A stretch of DNA of 61,482 nucleotides from JAYODZ01 sp965662735 (GTDB lineage: Bacteria > Pseudomonadota > Alphaproteobacteria > RS24): the NCBI GenBank assembly GCA_965662735.1, contig CBFIIU010000013.1, positions 1 through 61,482 on the forward strand. The letters run 5' to 3'. The position numbers were made by a program, and so were the translations under genes. Positions 1-8,632 of the stretch are shown in pieces (positions within the stretch are counted from its first letter, which is position 1; each line of letters starts with the position of its first letter). Below the pieces are notes generated by a model. It ran no database searches, was not told where the DNA came from, and worked only from the letters and a program-made list of their open reading frames with translations.

Positions 1-86
1 CCATTCTCACGTGCTCGCGCCATGAGATCGTCGCGATCATCATCAAAATCAGGAAAATCAAGGTGGCAATGGCTATCGATCAGCAT
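1..86 (-). CDS. tatD: TatD family metal-dependent hydrolase, N-terminal fragment
   Basis: The gene runs off the left edge; only the first 28 or so codons are present. The translation begins MLIDSHCHLDFPDFD, which is the TatD opening: a beta strand followed by the metal-binding HxH pair (His6, His8). TatD proteins are TIM-barrel DNases/exonucleases with two divalent metals. The start ATG is at 86-84 and the gene lies 37 bp downstream of the SDR gene on the same strand, so the two may be co-transcribed. In many alphaproteobacteria tatD follows metG. Here metG is 20 kb away and is followed by ntrY, so that link is broken. The family call is good from the motif alone; the rest of the protein cannot be seen. 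Confidence 0.85.
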   Translation of the reverse strand, partial: MLIDSHCHLDFPDFDDDRDDLMARAREN

Positions 87-123
87 AGTTTAACCCGTAG
101 ACAAGTGAGCGTGGGTGACGACC

Positions 124-891
124 TTAAATATACTGCCCGTCATCGACCGTGATAATGGAACCGGTCATCCCGCGCGCGGCATCGCTTGAAAGGGTAAGCA
201 AGGCGCCATCTAGGTCTTGCGCCTCGCCCAATCGACGACGCGGCCATGACCGTATTTGTTTTTGACCGCCTTCGGACCCGAACCAATAGTCATTAATCTC
301 GGTTTCAATATAGCCCGGGCATATTGCATTAACCGCAATATTATATCTGGCCCATTCACGGGCCATCCCGCGCGTCATCATGGCAATCGCGGCTTTCGAG
401 ACACAATAGGCAGTGGCCCCGGGCAAAACGCGGTACGCCCCGACGGAGGCAATATTGATAATCCGTCCCGCTTCTTCGCGGGCTTTGAGCCGCTTGGCGA
501 CTTCGCGGGCGAGGAAAAACGGGCCTTTTACATTCGTGCCCATAATCGCGTCATAGTCATCAAAGGTGATATCATCGACACTCGCCACGGCATTCATTCC
601 CGCATTATTCACCAGAATATTAATCGGGAAACCTTGTGCCTCACAGCTCTCCAGTGTGGGACCGATGCTATCAAACTGGGTGACATCAAATTGTACCGTG
701 AGGCACGTGATCCCCTTTTCTTGGAGCGCCGTCGCAACGCTTTCCAAGCGCTCTTTTCGTCGGGCGGCGAGAACCACTTGCGCGCCGGCTTCCCCCAAAA
801 CATGGGCAAAATGGGCACCTAATCCAGAGCTGGCACCGGTTAAAAAAGCCGTCCGACCGGTGAGATCAAAGCGCGCAAAAGCATCTGTCAT
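124..891 (-). CDS. SDR family oxidoreductase
   Basis: Classical short-chain dehydrogenase/reductase of 255 residues, the usual length. The start is set at the ATG at 891 (MTDAFARFDL), which has a GAGGGAG ribosome-binding site just upstream; an in-frame extension to 1002 would run into the decamer repeat array and has no SDR character. Visible motifs are the nucleotide-binding TGASSGLG at residues 18-25, NNAG, and the catalytic Ser and YxxxK (AYCVSK). The C-terminus (GSIITVDDGQYI) is typical of classical SDRs. It should reduce or oxidise a carbonyl/alcohol with NAD(P)H; the substrate cannot be told. Transcribed towards tatD and divergent from the DsbA-like gene. Confidence 0.88.
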   Translation of the reverse strand: MTDAFARFDLTGRTAFLTGASSGLGAHFAHVLGEAGAQVVLAARRKERLESVATALQEKGITCLTVQFDVTQFDSIGPTLESCEAQGFPINILVNNAGMNAVASVDDITFDDYDAIMGTNVKGPFFLAREVAKRLKAREEAGRIINIASVGAYRVLPGATAYCVSKAAIAMMTRGMAREWARYNIAVNAICPGYIETEINDYWFGSEGGQKQIRSWPRRRLGEAQDLDGALLTLSSDAARGMTGSIITVDDGQYI

Positions 892-970
892 CAGGAACTC
901 CCTCGAAAAAACTAGGTAAAATGCATAAACATATTGGTGCGTGCGATAGAATATGCCACGCTTCTCGGGC

Positions 971-1050
971 GCTGTCATCCAATGGCATCCAATGGTATCC
1001 AATGGTATCCGATACTATCCGATGCTATTTGGTGACATCTGGCACCAAGT
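971..1050. repeat. Degenerate decamer tandem array
   Basis: Eight consecutive 10-bp blocks with decaying similarity: GCTGTCATCC, AATGGCATCC, AATGGTATCC (twice), GATACTATCC, GATGCTATTT, GGTGACATCT, GGCACCAAGT. The core four to five are clear (consensus RATGRTATCC); the outer ones are drifted. The period matches one DNA helical turn, so the same groove face is presented repeatedly. It lies between the divergent SDR and DsbA-like genes, about 80 bp upstream of the first and 40 bp upstream of the second. Either a slippage relic or a phased protein-binding array. Confidence 0.8.
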
Positions 1051-1090
1051 CACAAGCGACCGATGTTAAGAGATGAGGAGAAGCTGATCC

Positions 1091-1765
1091 GTGACCGCTC
1101 AAAGACTACACATTGATGTGCTTGCCGATTTCATATGCCCATGGTGTTACATTGGCAAAAGAAAGTTAGATCAGGCATTGGCGCTCCCGCGGGAATTTGA
1201 GATTAGTTTGATCTGGAGGCCGTATCAACTTGACCCCTCTATCCCCGAGGGCGGCGTCGATTATAAAACCTCGATGCGCCAGAAATTTGGCCCTGATGCT
1301 GGGAAGGTTATTGCAGAAAAGATTAATCAAGCGGCTGACGGCACCCATTTGCAGTTTAACTTTAATCAAATCGAGCGCACCCCAAACACACTGCGCAGCC
1401 ATCGCCTGATGATCTATGCAGGCCAGATGGGACAGCAGCATAAGCTGGCAGAAGCCTTGTTTGCGGCCTATTTCGAACAGGGGCGTGACATTGGTGATCC
1501 CACTGTGCTCGCTGAAATTGCGCAAAGGTGCGGGCTGGAGCAAGATGCCAGTGAGGCGGCAGTGGCCTCTCTTCAGGCGGATGACCACATTAAGGCCTCG
1601 AATATGAATGCCCGAGAGTCTGGTGTGAGCGGCGTTCCAGCTTTGATTTTAGGAGGACAATTCATGCTGATGGGCGCGCAAGAACCCGAATACCTGCATC
1701 GCATTTTTTTGAAAGCCCATGCAAAGCTCGCAACGCCCGAGGCGCAGTCAGGCCCGAACGTCTAA
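1091..1765 (+). CDS. DsbA family oxidoreductase, FrnE-like
   Basis: A 224-residue thioredoxin-fold protein with no signal peptide, so cytoplasmic. The redox motif is CPWC at residues 16-19 (DFICPWCYIGKRKLD), the form seen in FrnE and the 2-hydroxychromene-2-carboxylate isomerase/DsbA superfamily. The C-terminal part contains GVSGVPALILGGQF with the expected cis-proline (VP) facing the active site. The start is GTG at 1091 with GAGGAG about 10 bp upstream. FrnE-type proteins act as disulfide isomerases or glutathione-linked oxidoreductases, often in oxidative stress; the exact role here is inferred from family only. The stop overlaps the mfd stop by 4 bp (CTAA). Confidence 0.9.
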   Translation: MTAQRLHIDVLADFICPWCYIGKRKLDQALALPREFEISLIWRPYQLDPSIPEGGVDYKTSMRQKFGPDAGKVIAEKINQAADGTHLQFNFNQIERTPNTLRSHRLMIYAGQMGQQHKLAEALFAAYFEQGRDIGDPTVLAEIAQRCGLEQDASEAAVASLQADDHIKASNMNARESGVSGVPALILGGQFMLMGAQEPEYLHRIFLKAHAKLATPEAQSGPNV

Positions 1766-4700
1766 GCCGATTGGGCGGTTTCGCCCTCTGCCGCAATTTG
1801 CGCGAGGCGATCAACGATACGACGCACTTCCCCAACCCGCGCGCCGACATCGTCTGACTTAAATTGGACAAACATGGAATGATCAGGACGCAATTTTACT
1901 GGAGTTGCGGCCTCGGACATATAGGCGATCAGACCGGCCGGATTAGCGAATTGGGCATTTCTGAATTGAAAGACGCCGCCTTTGGGGCCGACATCAACCC
2001 GCGCAATGCCTGCACGATAACAGGTAATTTTGGTCTTAATCACTTCAAAAAGATTATTCACCTCCTCGGGCAAGGAGCCGAAGCGATCAATCATCTCTGC
2101 GGCAAAACCTTCTATTTCCTCTGGCGTGTCGAGTAAGGAGAGGCGTCGATACAGGCCCATCCGCAATTCAAGATCGGGCACATAATTTTCTGTGATCATC
2201 ACAGACAGGCCGAGATTAATTTGCGGCGACCAATTCTCACGCTGCTGCAAGCCTTGACGCTCAGCAATAGCCTCTTCGAGCATGGACTGATACAGCTCAA
2301 AGCCTACTTCGCGGATGTGCCCAGACTGCTCCTCACCAACGAGATTGCCCGCGCCGCGCATATCGAGGTCATGGCTTGCCAGGGTGAACCCGGCCCCCAA
2401 ATTATCCAAAGACTGGAGAATTTGCAGCCGCTTCTCGGCCGCGGGCGTTAATGGCTTGGTGTCGGCATAGGTCAGATAAGCATAAGCACGCTGCTTGGAA
2501 CGCCCCACGCGCCCCCGCATTTGATAGAGCTGCGCAAGGCCAAACATATCGGCACGATGGATGATTATGGTATTGGCGGTGGGAATATCGAGGCCAGACT
2601 CGATGATGCTCGTCGACACCAAAACATCATATTGCCCATCGTAAAAAGCGCTCATCCGCTCCTCGAGCTCGGCGCCGGGCAGTTGCCCATGCGCAATGAC
2701 AAACCGAACTTCGGGGACATTTTCGCGCAAGAATGTCTCTATTCCATCAATATCGCTAATGCGCGGAACAATCATAAAGCTTTGCCCCGCCCTATATTTC
2801 TCGCGCAAAATAGCCTCACGCAGAATAACCCCGTCAAATGGGGTGATATAGGTACGGATCGCTAAGCGATCGACCGGCGGTGTTGCGATCAGCGATAAAG
2901 AACGAACGCCCGTGAGCGCCATCTGCAGCGTCCGCGGTATCGGCGTCGCGGTGAGTGTGAGAACGTGAACTTCCTGCCGAAGCTCCTTCAAACGCTCTTT
3001 ATGGGTTACGCCAAAGTGCTGCTCCTCATCAATAATCACCAACCCTAATCGCTTAAACGCCATGGACTTGCCCAAAAGGGCGTGCGTGCCGATGACAATA
3101 TCAACCTTTCCCTCCACCAAACCCTGTTTCGTGTCACGCGCATCACTCGAGGAAATTAAGCGAGATAATTCGCGAATTTCGACCGGCATATTGGCAAAGC
3201 GCGCTTTAAAATTCTGCGCATGTTGACGCGCCAATAGGGTCGTGGGCGCGATCAGGGCAACTTGCCCACCTCCCATGGCCACCGTATGTGCGGCCCGCAA
3301 GGCCACCTCTGTTTTACCAAAACCCACATCTCCACAAATCAATCGATCCATGGGTTGGCCGCTCCCCAAATCCTCTAGAACAGCTTCGATCGCATCGAGC
3401 TGATCATCTGTCTCATCAAATGGAAATGCGGCACAAAATTCGTCATATAACCCGGTCATCGGAACAAACCGATCGCCTTCGCGCAGCCGACGCTCGGCGG
3501 CAATCTTGATCAAGCTGTCGGCAATATCTTTGAGCTTTTCTTTTAACCGTGCTTTACGCCCTTGCCAGGCTTGCCCCCCTAATCGGTCGAGCGCCACAGT
3601 GGCCTCATCGCCCCCGAACCGACTGAGCAAATCGATATTCTCCACCGGAAGAAATAAGCGTGCATCATCATGGTAGAGTAATTTTAGACACGCATGAGGC
3701 GCCCCATTGACGTCGAGCGTTTGAAGCGAGTCGAACCGACCTATGCCATGGTCGACATGCACCACGAGATCGCCTTGGGACAGGCTAGCCGCCTCCGTGA
3801 GAAAATTATCGGCGCGTCGCTTGCGGGACCGACGGGCCATTCGATCGCCCAAAATATCTTGCTCGCTGATGACAGCGATCAGATCGGTTTCAAACCCATA
3901 CTCTAAACCAATTGTCGAGACCCCAAGTGTTTGTGGAGATAGAAACTGAATTTGATCGGCATGCTGAAGCTCGAGGGTGGCGGATATTCCATGGTCTTGG
4001 AGCAGCCCCGTCAAACGGGACGCTGACCCGTCGCTATGCGTATCGATGACGACTTTTTTACCCCGCCCTTGCAGCGACCGAATATGCCCAACCACAGCAT
4101 CAAACACATTTGTGCCATCTTCACTGCGTTCTATTCGAAAATCGCGCCCAGCCAAACACGACACATTTAAAACATGACGGGCTTCTGGCTGCTGAAACGC
4201 ACTTATTTTAATCACCGCAAAAGGCGTTTGCTGCGCACGAAACTCATCCATCGACAGATAAAGTTCGGTTGGGGATAGCGCCCGATAGACCGATGCGCTC
4301 GCGACACGGACGGCGTTTTCACGGGCCGTATGATAGTCGGAAATTTGCGCCCATCGCTCCTCAGCAGACTCGTCAAGTTGTGCGTCACAAACAAAAATGT
4401 CGGGCTCTGAAAAATAATCAAAAAGCGTAACCAAATGATCATGAAATAAAGGGAGCCAATGCTCCATTCCCTGATGCCGCGCACCCGCCGAAACCGCCTC
4501 ATACACAGGGTCATTCATGGCCCCGCCTCCGAAAGCCGCTAAATATCCTTGCCTAAATCGGCTGATACTATGAGGGCTCAGGTCTAACTCGGAGGCAGCA
4601 ACCAGGGTCAGTTCATCGACGCTGGCAATTGTTCTTTGGGTCTCGGGATCAAAGGAGCGAATGCTTTCAAGGGTCTGACCGAAGAAATCGAGACGAATTG

Positions 4701-5241
4701 GGACATCGGCTCCCGGAGGGAAAAGATCGACAATGCCGCCCCGCACGGCAAATTCTCCTGGCTCGGTCACCGTTGAACAACGCATAAATCCTGAGGTCGT
4801 CACAAATTGAGTGATGTCGGCAATGTCGCGCATTTGCCCTGGTTTAATGCTCAACATATGCGACCTGACATAGTCGAGGCTTGGCACACGTTGAAGCGCT
4901 GAACTGACCGTGGTTAGGATTAAACTTGGCTGATCGGCGCGGGCAATTTCTCCGAAAGCGGCCATGCGCTGCGACATCACATGGGTTTGCGGAGAGACAC
5001 GGTCATAGGGCAAACAATCCCATGCAGGAATTTGAATGACGGGCCGCTCGGGCGCAAAAAAAGAAATGGCGCGTGCGATCGATTGCATGCGTCCTGCATC
5101 GCGTACCACCAAAACAACATGCCGCGGCGCGACACGCAGGAGGTCGGCAATCGCGGCCCCTTCATATCCTGGACATACATTCCCTAAAGATGCAATAGAG
5201 CCTGCTTTCAGGAGCGGGCGGAGCAAATCCATAAAGGTCAC
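1762..5241 (-). CDS. mfd: Transcription-repair coupling factor Mfd
   Basis: 1159 residues, normal for Mfd. The protein displaces RNA polymerase stalled at DNA lesions and recruits UvrA for nucleotide excision repair. Domains in order: a UvrB-like N-terminal half (about 1-350, with AVRGGIVDLFPPG), the RNA-polymerase-interacting domain (about 487-550, beginning LSQGDLVVHVDHGIG), then the RecG-like translocase with Walker A GDVGFGKTE at 637-645, DEEQ box at 738-741, motif III TATPIPRT near 764-771 and the motif VI region with QMRGRVGRS, then a C-terminal D7 domain. The start overlaps the sdhE stop by 4 bp, so sdhE-mfd is a translationally coupled pair, a frequent alphaproteobacterial arrangement. 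Confidence 0.98.
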   Translation of the reverse strand: MTFMDLLRPLLKAGSIASLGNVCPGYEGAAIADLLRVAPRHVVLVVRDAGRMQSIARAISFFAPERPVIQIPAWDCLPYDRVSPQTHVMSQRMAAFGEIARADQPSLILTTVSSALQRVPSLDYVRSHMLSIKPGQMRDIADITQFVTTSGFMRCSTVTEPGEFAVRGGIVDLFPPGADVPIRLDFFGQTLESIRSFDPETQRTIASVDELTLVAASELDLSPHSISRFRQGYLAAFGGGAMNDPVYEAVSAGARHQGMEHWLPLFHDHLVTLFDYFSEPDIFVCDAQLDESAEERWAQISDYHTARENAVRVASASVYRALSPTELYLSMDEFRAQQTPFAVIKISAFQQPEARHVLNVSCLAGRDFRIERSEDGTNVFDAVVGHIRSLQGRGKKVVIDTHSDGSASRLTGLLQDHGISATLELQHADQIQFLSPQTLGVSTIGLEYGFETDLIAVISEQDILGDRMARRSRKRRADNFLTEAASLSQGDLVVHVDHGIGRFDSLQTLDVNGAPHACLKLLYHDDARLFLPVENIDLLSRFGGDEATVALDRLGGQAWQGRKARLKEKLKDIADSLIKIAAERRLREGDRFVPMTGLYDEFCAAFPFDETDDQLDAIEAVLEDLGSGQPMDRLICGDVGFGKTEVALRAAHTVAMGGGQVALIAPTTLLARQHAQNFKARFANMPVEIRELSRLISSSDARDTKQGLVEGKVDIVIGTHALLGKSMAFKRLGLVIIDEEQHFGVTHKERLKELRQEVHVLTLTATPIPRTLQMALTGVRSLSLIATPPVDRLAIRTYITPFDGVILREAILREKYRAGQSFMIVPRISDIDGIETFLRENVPEVRFVIAHGQLPGAELEERMSAFYDGQYDVLVSTSIIESGLDIPTANTIIIHRADMFGLAQLYQMRGRVGRSKQRAYAYLTYADTKPLTPAAEKRLQILQSLDNLGAGFTLASHDLDMRGAGNLVGEEQSGHIREVGFELYQSMLEEAIAERQGLQQRENWSPQINLGLSVMITENYVPDLELRMGLYRRLSLLDTPEEIEGFAAEMIDRFGSLPEEVNNLFEVIKTKITCYRAGIARVDVGPKGGVFQFRNAQFANPAGLIAYMSEAATPVKLRPDHSMFVQFKSDDVGARVGEVRRIVDRLAQIAAEGETAQSA

Positions 5242-5519
5242 TTCAAATCGGGTGTCTGCAAGTAATCGAGGCGCATCATCCGTTCCAATAGCGGAAATTG
5301 AGTGTCCTCAGGCACGGCAATGCGTCCCGTCGCCCAGTTAAAAAGATCCGTATCGGGTATCTCGAGCAGACGCTCATACGCATCGAGCTCAGCTTCGGGC
5401 AAATCAACCAGGACGGCGGCCGCAAACTGACTGAAAATGATATCCATTTCCTTAATGCCACGATGACAGGACCGAAAATACAGCTTTTTACGACGGGGTG
5501 CGAGCGCTTCCGTATCCAT
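5238..5519 (-). CDS. sdhE: Succinate dehydrogenase assembly factor SdhE
   Basis: A 93-residue DUF339/SdhE protein that helps attach FAD covalently to the SdhA flavoprotein in the cytoplasm. The conserved RGxxE motif is present (HRGIKEMD, about residues 19-26), followed by the helical bundle ending LFNWATGR, which is diagnostic. The start is set at ATG 5519, with AAGGAG seven bases upstream; a GTG three bases earlier would sit too close to that site. Upstream gene of a two-gene operon with mfd (ATGA-type overlap) and divergent from recG. Confidence 0.95.
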   Translation of the reverse strand: MDTEALAPRRKKLYFRSCHRGIKEMDIIFSQFAAAVLVDLPEAELDAYERLLEIPDTDLFNWATGRIAVPEDTQFPLLERMMRLDYLQTPDLK

Positions 5520-5625
5520 CACTTTCTCCTTTGTTGGGGGTCATGGTATACTGTTTTTCTCGCGCCCTGTCAGCCCTCTGCATATCGCACGAGGTCGCCC
5601 GTGTTAAGACCGCAAAAGGAACGCT

Positions 5626-7746
5626 ATGCACGATACACCCGAATTATCGATCCTTCGGCCCAGCCAGCTTGGTGGCTTGTTTCGCGACCTGACCTCACTC
5701 AAAGGTGTTGGCGATCGTTCGGCGGCCACATGCGAGAAATTATTTGGCCGTCGTCTCATCGATGTCTTGTTTCATCTTCCCTATCAGATGATCGATCGAA
5801 GCTACCGCCCTCCGCTGAATGTGCTGAAAGAGGGGGATCTGGTTACCGCAGAAGTCACAATCGGCGCGCATAATGATCCAAAGCGACGCGGCCTGCCCTA
5901 TCGCATCCATTGCTATAATTCGAGTGGCGAGATTGATCTGGTGTTTTTTCGTGCGCGAGGGGATTGGTTAACCAAATCAGCGCCAGAAGGTTCGGAGCGT
6001 ATCATATCGGGACGGGTCGATTTTTTCCGCGATAAACCGCAAATCGTTCATCCCGATTATATGCTGAGTGTCGATGCGGGGAAAAATATACCACTTTATG
6101 AACCCGTATATCCGCTGACCCAGGGGCTGAGCAATCTTGCCGTGCGTAAGATGGTTGATCAAATTACGCCGCATATTCCGCGCGTGCCCGAATGGTTAAC
6201 CTCTCCCTGGTGCCAGCGTCAAAATTGGCCCAGCTGGTCCGAAGCCCTTTTAGCCATACATCACCCTGATCGGGCAACTCCGCTGGACGCGTTAAGCCCT
6301 GCCCGCCGGCGTCTGGCATATGATGAACTGCTGGCCAATCAGATCACCTTGGCACTGGTTCGACAAACCAAACGTGCGCATGTTGGGCAAGCCATTCCAG
6401 GCACGGGCGTATTGAGTAAACAGTTAACCACGCTTTTGCCCTTCGATCTCACCAATGGGCAAAGTCAAGCGATTAACGATATTTCGCAGGATCTCGCGAG
6501 CCCAAAGCGTATGTTGCGATTGGTTCAAGGCGATGTGGGCAGCGGGAAAACCTTGGTCGCACTGATGGCGATTTTGCAAACCATCGAGTCCAACCGGCAG
6601 GCGGCCATCATGGCGCCCACCGAAATTTTAGCGACCCAACACGCCCATACCATAGGGGGCTATCTCGACCAATTGGGGGTCCCGTGGGTTTGCCTCACCG
6701 GCGGCCCAAAAACAAAAGCACGATTGGCGCAAAAGGCCGCCATTGCCGAAGGCGACGTCCAGCTGGTGATCGGTACGCATGCCTTATTTCAAGACGATGT
6801 CGTTTTTAATGATCTTGGCTTAGCGGTTGTGGATGAACAACACCGCTTCGGGGTCAAGCAACGGCTCCGTTTGGGGAGTAAAGGCAGTTCCGGGGGGGAT
6901 GCCACGAATATTCTTGTGATGACCGCCACACCTATTCCGCGCACCTTATCGCTTGTTGCTTATGGCGATATGGATGTCTCGCGCATTACGGACAAGCCAG
7001 CAGGCCGTAAACCCATCGATACCCGCCTCATGTCAATTGATCGCTATGAGGCCCTGAAAAAAGCATTGCAGCGCATTATTGACGCGGGCGACCAGGCTTA
7101 TTGGGTATGTCCATTGGTGAGCGAGTCTGATGTCAGCGATCTCGCGGCGGCGGAAGATCGATATGCCGATCTTGCCGCGCTCTATGGCGACCGCGTGGGA
7201 TTATTGCATGGGCAAATGCGCCCCGATGATAAAGCCCGCATGATGAGTGCCTTTCAAAAGGGCGAGGTTTCGATTTTGGTCGCGACGACAGTCATTGAGG
7301 TCGGCGTCGATGTTCCCGCGGCGACAACGATGATTATCGAGCATGCCGAACGCTTTGGGCTCGCTCAATTGCACCAGTTACGCGGACGCGTAGGCCGCGG
7401 GGATAAACCAGCACATTGCATTTTATTGTATCGCGGGCCGCTTGGCGAAATAGCCAAAGCGCGCCTCAATATTATGCGCAAAAGCCAAGATGGATTTGAA
7501 CTTGCACAAGAAGACCTTCGTCTGCGTGGCAGTGGTGAGATGCTGGGTGTGCGTCAAAGTGGATTGCCTAGTTTTCGCTTGGCGGACCTCGATCAACACG
7601 CGGAGATGTTACCGGAGATCTATGATGACGCGCAGCAATTGCTCGCGCAAGATCCGCAATTAACCAGTGAACGGGGATTGGCCATCCGCACTTTGCTTCA
7701 CATCTTCGAGCGCGGCGAGGCCTTGCGCCTTATTGAGGCGGGATAA
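5626..7746 (+). CDS. recG: ATP-dependent DNA helicase RecG
   Basis: 706 residues, full length. RecG reverses stalled replication forks and processes recombination junctions. A wedge/OB domain (about 1-200, with LKGVGDRSA and LFHLPYQMIDR) precedes the helicase core: Walker A GDVGSGKT at 302-309, DEQH box at 403-406, TATPIPRT at 433-440, and motif VI QLRGRVGRG. The C-terminal TRG-type region (ELAQEDLRLRGSGEMLG) is intact. It is divergent from sdhE, with about 100 bp between, and its 3' end overlaps the convergent DUF502 gene by 17 bp, so neither gene has room for its own terminator. Confidence 0.98.
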   Translation: MHDTPELSILRPSQLGGLFRDLTSLKGVGDRSAATCEKLFGRRLIDVLFHLPYQMIDRSYRPPLNVLKEGDLVTAEVTIGAHNDPKRRGLPYRIHCYNSSGEIDLVFFRARGDWLTKSAPEGSERIISGRVDFFRDKPQIVHPDYMLSVDAGKNIPLYEPVYPLTQGLSNLAVRKMVDQITPHIPRVPEWLTSPWCQRQNWPSWSEALLAIHHPDRATPLDALSPARRRLAYDELLANQITLALVRQTKRAHVGQAIPGTGVLSKQLTTLLPFDLTNGQSQAINDISQDLASPKRMLRLVQGDVGSGKTLVALMAILQTIESNRQAAIMAPTEILATQHAHTIGGYLDQLGVPWVCLTGGPKTKARLAQKAAIAEGDVQLVIGTHALFQDDVVFNDLGLAVVDEQHRFGVKQRLRLGSKGSSGGDATNILVMTATPIPRTLSLVAYGDMDVSRITDKPAGRKPIDTRLMSIDRYEALKKALQRIIDAGDQAYWVCPLVSESDVSDLAAAEDRYADLAALYGDRVGLLHGQMRPDDKARMMSAFQKGEVSILVATTVIEVGVDVPAATTMIIEHAERFGLAQLHQLRGRVGRGDKPAHCILLYRGPLGEIAKARLNIMRKSQDGFELAQEDLRLRGSGEMLGVRQSGLPSFRLADLDQHAEMLPEIYDDAQQLLAQDPQLTSERGLAIRTLLHIFERGEALRLIEAG

Positions 7747-8410
7747 CGTCTTCTTGCTCTGTCATGCCGGCTGAAATAACGAGGCGTGCGCCCTCCTCAA
7801 CCGTCATATCGAGAATGACCACATCATCTTTGGGAACAAAGAGCAAAAAGCCTGAAGTGGGATTAGGCGTCGTTGGCAAAAAGACAGCGATCATATCTAT
7901 CCCATTTGCGCCTTTTTTAATCACTTGATTTGCTGTGCTGGTGACAAACGCAATGCAATACAAGCCGCGTCGCGGATACTCGATCAAAGCAACTTGGCTA
8001 AAAGAAGATGAACCTTGTTTGACGGCGGCTTTAAAAATTTGGCGCAACGCCTTATAGATGGAGCCAATCACCGGCAGGCGCTCAATCACGCGGTCACTAA
8101 GAGCCACCAAACTTCGACCTAGAAAATTGGCTGCAAACCATCCGATCAAGGTTAAGACGATTAAGGCCATGACAACCCCAACCCCTGGAATATCAATCGG
8201 AAGATAGGTCTCGGGGCGATAGGTGACCGGAATAAAGGGTCTGAAAAACCCATCTAAAATCCCGATAATCCAAATGACCAAATAGAAGGTGATAAAGACC
8301 GGCGCGCTGATCACCAAGCCGGTTATAAAATATCTGCGCAGGGCAGCGATAATGCCCACTTTTGGTGCAGGGCTTTCAGCGCCCAAGAAATCTTGATTGT
8401 CGTCCGTCAT
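7730..8410 (-). CDS. DUF502 family inner-membrane protein
   Basis: 226 residues with two strong membrane segments, about residues 28-53 (RYFITGLVISAPVFITFYLV) and 73-97, followed by a soluble region with the family features LPVIGSIYKALRQ and TSGFLLFVPKDDV. DUF502 proteins are found next to recG in many alphaproteobacteria, which matches the position here. The function is not established. The 11-bp repeat block at 8419-8451 ends just upstream of the start. The 3' end overlaps recG on the other strand. Confidence 0.9.
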   Translation of the reverse strand: MTDDNQDFLGAESPAPKVGIIAALRRYFITGLVISAPVFITFYLVIWIIGILDGFFRPFIPVTYRPETYLPIDIPGVGVVMALIVLTLIGWFAANFLGRSLVALSDRVIERLPVIGSIYKALRQIFKAAVKQGSSSFSQVALIEYPRRGLYCIAFVTSTANQVIKKGANGIDMIAVFLPTTPNPTSGFLLFVPKDDVVILDMTVEEGARLVISAGMTEQEDVIPPQ

Positions 8411-8418
8411 GCGATACC

Positions 8419-8451
8419 TTGCCCTATCTGCGCTCTATCTAAGCTCTATCT
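8419..8451. repeat. Three 11-bp tandem repeats upstream of the DUF502 gene
   Basis: Units TTGCCCTATCT, GCGCTCTATCT and AAGCTCTATCT lie back to back; seven or more of 11 positions are shared. Read on the minus strand each unit is AGATAGAG-like and purine-rich. The block ends 8 bp from the DUF502 start codon. A second, unrelated 11-bp array lies at the other end of the same intergenic region, next to the phosphotransferase start. Confidence 0.75.
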
Positions 8452-8574
8452 GCGATCGGCTTGCCGAATTGCGTGTCTTTGAAGCGGAATCATTTGTAGC
8501 ATAGAACGTAGAAAAAGGGGAAAGTCTGTCTTTCAGCGTCAGCTTCTGTTGCGATGACGCATTATTGGACTGCG

Positions 8575-8629
8575 TGTTAGAGGCAAGTGAGGGACAAATG
8601 AGGGGCAAGTTAGAGGCGGGTTAGAGGAG
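8575..8629. repeat. Five 11-bp tandem repeats carrying SD-like cores
   Basis: Five consecutive 11-mers: TGTTAGAGGCA, AGTGAGGGACA, AATGAGGGGCA, AGTTAGAGGCG, GGTTAGAGGAG. Consensus is about ARTKAGRGGCA. Every unit contains a GAGG or GAGGG core that resembles a Shine-Dalgarno sequence, and the last one is the functional-looking site for the ATG at 8633. The array may have grown by slippage from the ribosome-binding site itself. Confidence 0.8.
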
Positions 8630-8632
8630 AGA

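Noticed and set aside
256..919. Plus-strand frames of 188 and 117 residues opposite the first SDR gene
   Set aside because: The SDR on the minus strand has all family motifs; the plus-strand frames are shadows without domain character.
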